A DNA stretch of 64,000 bases from positions 3,669,636-3,733,635 of the forward strand of contig NZ_CM001439.1 in NCBI RefSeq assembly GCF_000244955.1, read 5' to 3'. The translations under genes and the position numbers were made by a program. The first letter of the stretch is position 1. Each line of letters opens with the position of its first letter. Source of the DNA: Saccharomonospora marina XMU15. Its GTDB lineage: Bacteria > Actinomycetota > Actinomycetes > Mycobacteriales > Pseudonocardiaceae. Positions 63,441-64,000 of this stretch are shown one piece after another. The notes beneath the pieces are model-generated. The model had not been told where the DNA came from and did not search any database. It was given only the letters and a program-made list of their open reading frames with translations.

Positions 63441-63921
63441 CAGACCCTCCAGTTGATTGCAGGATTGTTCGCCGGGCGATTCCCCCTCGTCGCACGGCGC
63501 GAATGAGCAGTGGCCCGTTCGGACACCGCGGACAACTCGTCCGTGGTCCGTGGTTGAGGTGTTCACCGACGGTTGTCGCCGATGATGTTCTGTCCACAGC
63601 CGACATCGGAACTCGTTTCGTCACACCGAAGAACCCGAGCAAGAACTACCCTCGGCTGTGGAGGGAGCAGCACCGTGCTGTGTGTCGTGGGTGGAACCGT
63701 TCGAGTGGCACGGAAGGTGTTGTCGGCCAGTCACGCTGCGACGGCCGTATCCGTACCGCTACCCTTCCTGTGACAACCTATCCAGGCCACCGCGTTCTCG
63801 CACGGCGACAAGTGCATCGGACAGGTGAAACACCGATGGGCGTGCTCGGCATCCGGGCCATACCGACGCGTCTCTACCAAGATTCTCTTCAGCCTTCGGA
63901 GAACATGTGGGTGTATTGAAG
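63441..63921. other. Intergenic region upstream of gmd
   Basis: About 480 bases of lower-GC DNA between divergent genes. No frame here looks like a real gene. It should contain promoters for gmd (minus) and the glycosyltransferase starting at 63922 (plus). I see no obvious repeat. Confidence 0.4.
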
Positions 63922-64000
63922 ATGGGTGAGCAAGGTACGCCTGCTGTGCTTGTCGACTGCGCAGGAGGTCGCGGCGGTGGCGCCGCCAGATTCATCGAGG
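63922..64000 (+). CDS. Start of a glycosyltransferase, cut by the window edge
   Basis: Only 26 residues are inside the window: MGEQGTPAVLVDCAGGRGGG and the following AARFIE. The V-D-x-AGGRGGGAARF opening resembles GT-B glycosyltransferases of actinobacterial polysaccharide loci (Gly-rich donor loop directly after the first strand). There is no clear ribosome site upstream of the ATG at 63922. Given its place behind the gmd promoter region, it is probably another transferase of the polysaccharide locus. Confidence 0.55.
   Translation, partial: MGEQGTPAVLVDCAGGRGGGAARFIE

Noticed and set aside
63441-63919. 138-codon plus-strand frame ending just before the last glycosyltransferase
   Set aside because: No ribosome site, no domain, mixed composition; more likely the promoter region.

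Overview
The window is very GC-rich (GC-biased third codon positions, many GTG starts, frequent 4-nt start/stop overlaps). Its gene content (PdtaR-type ANTAR regulator, DUF3558-type lipoprotein, actinobacterial-type [NiFe] hydrogenase, EACC1/caspase genes) points to an actinomycete chromosome, most likely Pseudonocardiaceae (Amycolatopsis/Saccharomonospora/Prauserella-like). The family placement is inference from gene content only.

Layout. 0.3-2.6 kb: a large acidic protein of unknown function and the response regulator pdtaR. 2.8-3.2 kb: a tRNA gene with anticodon CAA, a strong hairpin, and the C-terminal remnant of a tyrosine integrase, i.e. a probable scar of an integrative element. 3.3-6.9 kb: a padR / ABC ATPase / FtsX-like permease operon with a palindromic operator. 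7-15 kb: small stress and detoxification genes (AlkZ-like protein, SnoaL, ring-cleaving dioxygenase-like VOC protein, YceI, two MarR regulators, an alpha/beta hydrolase, a broken methyltransferase, AraC and VOC proteins). 15-17.4 kb: a UvrA-like (DrrC-type) ABC protein. 17.4-20 kb: a three-gene unit of caspase-like protease with C-terminal membrane segments, EACC1 protein and helix-hairpin-helix protein, the last interrupted by an in-frame amber codon. This is the best candidate for a little-described biological conflict system here.

20.2-28.3 kb: an acyl-CoA dehydrogenase, then a self-contained PTS locus (EI, HPr, mannitol-type EIIA and EIIBC, a Zn-dependent dehydrogenase, 1-phosphofructokinase) facing a DeoR regulator. 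Together these suggest polyol uptake as a 1-phosphate, oxidation to a ketose 1-phosphate, and phosphorylation to a bisphosphate.

28.7-35.6 kb: a tightly overlapped hydrogenase operon: hypothetical protein, hemerythrin, [NiFe] small and large subunits, NifU-like protein, DUF5947 protein, two tiny proteins, second hemerythrin, then a 17-bp hairpin. The small subunit has an Asp where the second proximal-cluster Cys normally sits and has no Tat signal, as in O2-tolerant actinobacterial (group 1h-like) enzymes. No hyp maturation genes lie in the window.

35.6-41.8 kb: a DUF3558-like lipoprotein, TetR regulator, DUF2231 membrane protein plus FAD monooxygenase, and an MMPL exporter. Two promoters here share a sequence box.

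42.2-64 kb: a surface polysaccharide locus. It encodes UDP-GlcNAc 2-epimerase and UDP-ManNAc dehydrogenase (UDP-ManNAcA), a WecA-like initiating transferase, several glycosyltransferases, an atypical SDR, a heparinase II/III-like protein, a fused dehydrogenase/Gfo-Idh oxidoreductase, an asparagine-synthase-like amidotransferase, three methyltransferases, a Wzy-like polymerase, a Wzx-like flippase and a Gmd-like dehydratase. The second half (54-64 kb) flips strand repeatedly, contains decayed sequence and has lower-GC patches, as expected of a horizontally remodelled locus.
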